A stretch of DNA of 64,000 nt, taken from assembly GCA_017537025.1 (NCBI GenBank), contig JAFWCB010000005.1:650104-714103 (forward strand), written 5' to 3'. Source of the stretch: Sediminibacterium sp. (lineage in GTDB: Bacteria > Bacteroidota > Bacteroidia > Chitinophagales > Chitinophagaceae). Positions within the stretch are counted from its first letter, which is position 1, and each line of letters opens with the position of its first letter. The translations under genes and the position numbers were made by a program. Below the pieces are notes generated by a model, which did no database searches, had not been told where the DNA came from, and saw only the letters and a program-made list of their open reading frames with translations. Shown here one piece after another: positions 60,753 through 64,000 of the stretch.

Positions 60753-61135
60753 TGTTTTTCTCCTACTTTACATTTCTCCATAATTTCATGGAAAATATCA
60801 TGTGCCTCTGTAATTAACTTCGTTAATTCTTTATCTGATTTTTTTGCTTTTACTGCCGCATCAATGGCATTACACTTTTCTACCAATTGTTTTAAAATAG
60901 GGCTGGTAACTTTTTCATTATATCCTACCGGTGCTTTGCTAAGCTGCCAGCTTTTTGCTTTAGTTACCAACTCGATCGCATTTTCTTTTACAGGCTTTAG
61001 ATTTCCTCCTTCAGCAGGATGAAAGGTTTTACTCATAACACTGTGGAAAGCATGCATTTCTTTCCAGTCTGTTTGCTGGCTAAAAGATGCGATATTTAGG
61101 AATAGGGCAGCTACCATTACACATAGTTTCTTCAT
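60749..61135 (-). CDS. Small exported helical protein, function unknown
   Basis: 128 aa with a signal peptide ending IASFSQQ. The mature part is helical with many His and Lys (DWKEMHAFHSVMSKTFHPAEGGNLKPVKENA and HDIFHEIMEKCKVGEKH), like a cytochrome c'-type four-helix bundle but without a CxxCH haem site. It could bind metal. Its end overlaps the ATP-grasp gene by 4 nt. Confidence 0.7.
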   Translation of the reverse strand: MKKLCVMVAALFLNIASFSQQTDWKEMHAFHSVMSKTFHPAEGGNLKPVKENAIELVTKAKSWQLSKAPVGYNEKVTSPILKQLVEKCNAIDAAVKAKKSDKELTKLITEAHDIFHEIMEKCKVGEKH

Positions 61136-61172
61136 AAAATTATTTTAATAATTAAGTGCGGCGAAGGTACAT

Positions 61173-62243
61173 TTATTCTACCCGAATGAGGTCTAGATTT
61201 TCATCTAAACAAATAAAATCTGCCCTTTCATTTATGTCTAATTGTCCGGAAATATTTGGTAACCCTATAATTTTTGCAGGGTATACACTACACATACGTA
61301 TGGCTTCTCCAAGCTCAATACCGCATTTTAGATGAAGGTTTTTTAAGCATTGCAACATCGTAAGTGCTGATCCGCTCAAAATACCATTTGCTTCATAACG
61401 ATCCTCCATAAGCTGGTGCGGGTAAGGCCCTGTACTAGTATCAGTAACAGCATCTGTAATAGCGAATAAACGAGGTCCCATTATTTTTTTTGCAATACGT
61501 ATGGCTGAAAAATCCACATGATAACCATCAGGAACTATACTACAGCAAACGCTATGATGGTCCAAAATGGCCCCTACAACACCGGGAGCCCTGTGCTGCA
61601 AAGCGCTCATAGCATTGAATAAATGCGTGGCTGTTTTTATTCCTTTATTAAATGAATTCGTGATTTCTGCGTAACTCGCATTGGTATGTCCAGCAGATAC
61701 AATAACGCCTCTGCTTTGTATATATTGAATAATTTCTTCGCTTACTACTTCAGGAGCCAGCGTTATCATAGTAATTACTCCTTCTCCATAATCCAGTAGC
61801 GCTTTTACTTCTTCCATTGTTGGAGCGTGAATATAATCTGCCAAATGCGCTCCTCTTTTTTCCATATTTATCCAGGGTCCTTCAACATGTAATCCGATAC
61901 AACCCTTTCCTGCTTCCAATTGATATGTTCTAACGGCATCGATACAGGCGTGAATTACTGCTGTTGTATTTGTGGCAACTGTTGGCTGAAACCAACTAGC
62001 ACCCCCTTCTTTACAATAATTAAATAATTGTTGAATAGAATCGGCTTCCGGAAATACACTTAGGAGTTTTCCGGCAGCACCGTATATCTGTAAATCAATC
62101 AAAGATGGCGCTATAATCGGAACTGCGTTTTTGTCTTCCCTTTGTTCTATCGCAACAATAATATTATTTTCTACAACAAGTACTCCGTGATCTATCCATT
62201 CGGTTCCGGTAAATAATTTTTTAGCGGCGTAGCTATACTTCAT
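61173..62243 (-). CDS. nagA: N-acetylglucosamine-6-phosphate deacetylase
   Basis: 356 aa. Motifs LHVEGPWIN, VSAGHTNASYAEI, ATHLFNAMSALQHRAPGVVGAILD, and AITDAVTDTSTG (catalytic Asp) match NagA. It removes acetyl from GlcNAc-6-P in amino-sugar use and cell-wall recycling. It overlaps the upstream nitrilase-type gene by 11 nt. No nagB is in the window. Confidence 0.93.
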   Translation of the reverse strand: MKYSYAAKKLFTGTEWIDHGVLVVENNIIVAIEQREDKNAVPIIAPSLIDLQIYGAAGKLLSVFPEADSIQQLFNYCKEGGASWFQPTVATNTTAVIHACIDAVRTYQLEAGKGCIGLHVEGPWINMEKRGAHLADYIHAPTMEEVKALLDYGEGVITMITLAPEVVSEEIIQYIQSRGVIVSAGHTNASYAEITNSFNKGIKTATHLFNAMSALQHRAPGVVGAILDHHSVCCSIVPDGYHVDFSAIRIAKKIMGPRLFAITDAVTDTSTGPYPHQLMEDRYEANGILSGSALTMLQCLKNLHLKCGIELGEAIRMCSVYPAKIIGLPNISGQLDINERADFICLDENLDLIRVE

Positions 62244-63039
62244 TACTATCGTTTGAATGTATCATAAATCGATCTGCGTCTTTCCAAAATGGGAATTTAT
62301 TTCTTACTGTTTCTAAGGCTTCCTTATCGAGTGTATGTGTGAAAATATCTGATCCATTCGATTTGGTGTAAATCACTTCTCCTAATGGGTCTATAAGCAT
62401 ACTATCGCCACTATGTTCAATTCCATTTCCATCTTCCCCAATTCTATTTACCCCAATTACATAGCACTGATTTTCTATGGCTCTCGCTATGAGTAATTGT
62501 TTCCAGGCATAGCTTCTGCGAGCAGGCCAATTGGCTACATAAATCAATACATCATACTCCGGACTATCTGTTGATTGTTGCCTTGCCCATACAGGGAAAC
62601 GCAAATCGTAACACACATGTAAGTTTAGCTTCCAGCCATTTACTGATGTAATCAGTCTTTTATTGCCGGCTGTATATTGTTGATCTTCTCCCGCAAAGGC
62701 AAATCGATGTCGCTTATCATAGTGGGCTATTTGTCCGTTAGGTAAAACCCATAAAAGGCGATTATAATAATTTCCTTTTTCTTCAATGATAACACTTCCC
62801 GTTATAATTATTTTCTTTTCGGCTGCTATTTTTATCATCCATGAAACCGTTTCTCCGTCCATTTTTTCTGCCAGTAACGCCGGTTGCATGCTAAAGCCGG
62901 TAGAAAACATTTCAGGCAAAACAACAATATGGGTAGGTTGTTTTATGGCATCGATTTGTTTTTCAAAATGATTTAAATTGGCTTCTTTATTTTCCCAATG
63001 AAGATCCGATTGTATAAGCGTGATGGTAAGTGGCAACAT
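62233..63039 (-). CDS. Nitrilase-superfamily omega-amidase-like (YafV type) protein
   Basis: 268 aa. The Glu-Lys-Cys catalytic set is present: VVLPEMFSTGFSM (Glu), HYDKRHRFAFAGE (Lys) and HVCYDLRFPVWAR (Cys). The FSTGFSM and FAGED segments fit the YafV/Nit2 omega-amidase group that clears 2-oxoglutaramate. It precedes nagA in the same operon; the link is unclear. Confidence 0.93.
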   Translation of the reverse strand: MLPLTITLIQSDLHWENKEANLNHFEKQIDAIKQPTHIVVLPEMFSTGFSMQPALLAEKMDGETVSWMIKIAAEKKIIITGSVIIEEKGNYYNRLLWVLPNGQIAHYDKRHRFAFAGEDQQYTAGNKRLITSVNGWKLNLHVCYDLRFPVWARQQSTDSPEYDVLIYVANWPARRSYAWKQLLIARAIENQCYVIGVNRIGEDGNGIEHSGDSMLIDPLGEVIYTKSNGSDIFTHTLDKEALETVRNKFPFWKDADRFMIHSNDSNEV

Positions 63040-63049
63040 ACATACAAAG

Positions 63050-64000
63050 TTAGTGCATCCTATAACACAACTGTATCACGCCATATCGTTGCGGATTAGT
63101 TTGCGAGGGCGTTTCTTTAGATTGATATACCAGTTCCAAGCGGGTTGTCCATCTTGCTTGAGCATAACAGAGCCCCCATGCCTGTTGAAACATAATGGGA
63201 GCTATTGCTGCGGTAACCTGTGTTGTACTCTTTGTGCCTAGTCCGCCCAAAATAGTAGCATTATAAGTTTGCGCCATAAAAAAGGGTTGCCAGTAAAAAA
63301 ACAATTCATGATTCCTATTTCTGACTACCTTTTTGTTATCTATTCTAGCATTCCATAAAGCGCTGTTTTCATTTTTTTCGAACAACCCAAGTACAAGGGT
63401 TCCTCCAAGTTTAGCATTGGTATATATGGTTCCCAGATTTGCAGTTATATGCGGTATAATTTTTAACCGGTTTTTATCATACAGCGTATAGGCATAAGTT
63501 ACCCCTGCATTAACACCCACCGCATTGCTTATTTGATATTGCCAGCCTTTAAATTTAGAAAAGCCAAGTAAATCGTGATACCAATTTTGCATCCACTCAC
63601 CTCCGGATGCTTTACCAATCACGCCTAACGTTCCGGTAAACCTAACAATAGCTTTATTGGAAAAACGGGTATTATGATATTGGGCGTATAAATAGCCGCA
63701 GTAGGGCCTGTCTATTCCTTCGGGTACTTGAGCTGTTCTGTTGAGGGGGGTAAAAATTTGTTGCGATAACTCAACACCTTGAATAATTTTCTGTTTAGCG
63801 CCTTTTGGAGTCCATTGATAATTCAGGAAAAAACCATTTGTATAATAGGCGTCTTTCAACTGAAACAAATAAGCATCATTTTCTGTTTTAAAAGATATTT
63901 CTTTACTGTAAACAGAGGTACTGTCCTGCGATTGCAGGCTACCGGATAATGCTACCCCGAATAGTAAACCGATCCAGTTTTTACGATATATCTTATTATT
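63050..64000 (-). CDS. Lipid A deacylase LpxR-like outer membrane protein, 5' end beyond window
   Basis: The frame is open from base 64000 down to the stop at 63050 (316 codons seen). No ATG is visible at the edge, so the start lies outside; translated bases before 63868 give a signal-like helix (WIGLLFGVALSGSLQSQ). The mature start SFKTENDAYLFQLKDAYYTNGFFLNYQW, GIDRPYCGYLYAQYHNTRF, and GGEWMQNWYHDLLGF fit the LpxR (DUF2219) barrel, which strips the 3'-acyloxyacyl chain of lipid A. It is 10 nt before the nitrilase-like gene. Confidence 0.82.
   Translation of the reverse strand, partial: NNKIYRKNWIGLLFGVALSGSLQSQDSTSVYSKEISFKTENDAYLFQLKDAYYTNGFFLNYQWTPKGAKQKIIQGVELSQQIFTPLNRTAQVPEGIDRPYCGYLYAQYHNTRFSNKAIVRFTGTLGVIGKASGGEWMQNWYHDLLGFSKFKGWQYQISNAVGVNAGVTYAYTLYDKNRLKIIPHITANLGTIYTNAKLGGTLVLGLFEKNENSALWNARIDNKKVVRNRNHELFFYWQPFFMAQTYNATILGGLGTKSTTQVTAAIAPIMFQQAWGLCYAQARWTTRLELVYQSKETPSQTNPQRYGVIQLCYRMH

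Overview
The window looks like ordinary chromosome of an AT-rich Bacteroidota bacterium, most likely Chitinophagaceae (family placement is inference from protein flavour; no 16S gene is present). The basis is a SusC-type TonB receptor, HflX starting at TTG, LpxD and an LpxR-like lipid A deacylase, GH3-like and DUF6089-like proteins, many short 'MKK...AQ' signal peptides, lipoproteins, no obvious Shine-Dalgarno sites, and several promoters that fit the Bacteroidetes pattern TTTG-N19-23-TAnnTTTG. Most genes are housekeeping or envelope genes in short operons with 1-17 nt overlaps.

Layout. 1-2.4 kb: a SusC-like receptor cut by the left edge. 2.5-9.4 kb: a tRNA with CAU anticodon, peroxiredoxin-like protein, lactonase, DEAD helicase, REC-Hpt protein, beta-barrel, hflX, Rieske protein and tRNA-Asn. 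9.4-10.5 kb: a 'mobile mystery' pair (Xre regulator plus Fic protein) with tandem operators, the clearest accessory insertion next to a tRNA. 10.5-17 kb: metallophosphoesterase, NarL-type regulator with a structured leader, a small Xre gene, YheT-like hydrolase, corA, MATE pump. 17.2-20.6 kb: a divergent metal-related locus (merC facing sco-fur-SDR-small secreted protein) sharing a perfect 9-3-9 palindrome. 20.6-33.6 kb: lpxD, a probable 73-nt small RNA, lysS, M20 amidohydrolase, SDR, gmk, a multi-PAS kinase, acyltransferase plus acyl-CoA synthetase, OmpA-like lipoprotein. 33.7-41.2 kb: UvrD/PcrA helicase, a GH5-fold protein with altered catalytic residues, and an overlapping chain nfu-dinB-GT-C-pnuC-NR kinase.

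41.2-43 kb is a repeat-rich island: a REP-associated (IS200-like) transposase surrounded by seven GCYCC-N3-GGRGC hairpins. 43-49 kb: mtgA, small proteins of unknown role, LysE, cyclophilin, GH3-like enzyme, OM protein. 49.4-51.3 kb: a two-component pair. 51.4-56.6 kb: GT2, inositol monophosphatase, thiL, S41 protease. 56.7-60.8 kb: YHS protein, ECF sigma factor with short zinc-type anti-sigma candidate, DoxX, DinB, TANGO2-like, membrane-anchored ATP-grasp. 60.7-64 kb: small periplasmic protein, nagA, nitrilase-type amidase and an LpxR-like outer membrane enzyme running off the right edge.

There is no CRISPR array, prophage or large defence island. The most interesting signals are the palindrome-controlled metal locus, the Fic/Xre pair with tandem operators, the unannotated small RNA, the three-way-junction element before the NarL gene, the apparently inactive GH5, the odd T-loop in the CAU tRNA and the REP/transposase island. 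All calls are from reading the sequence; no database search was run.
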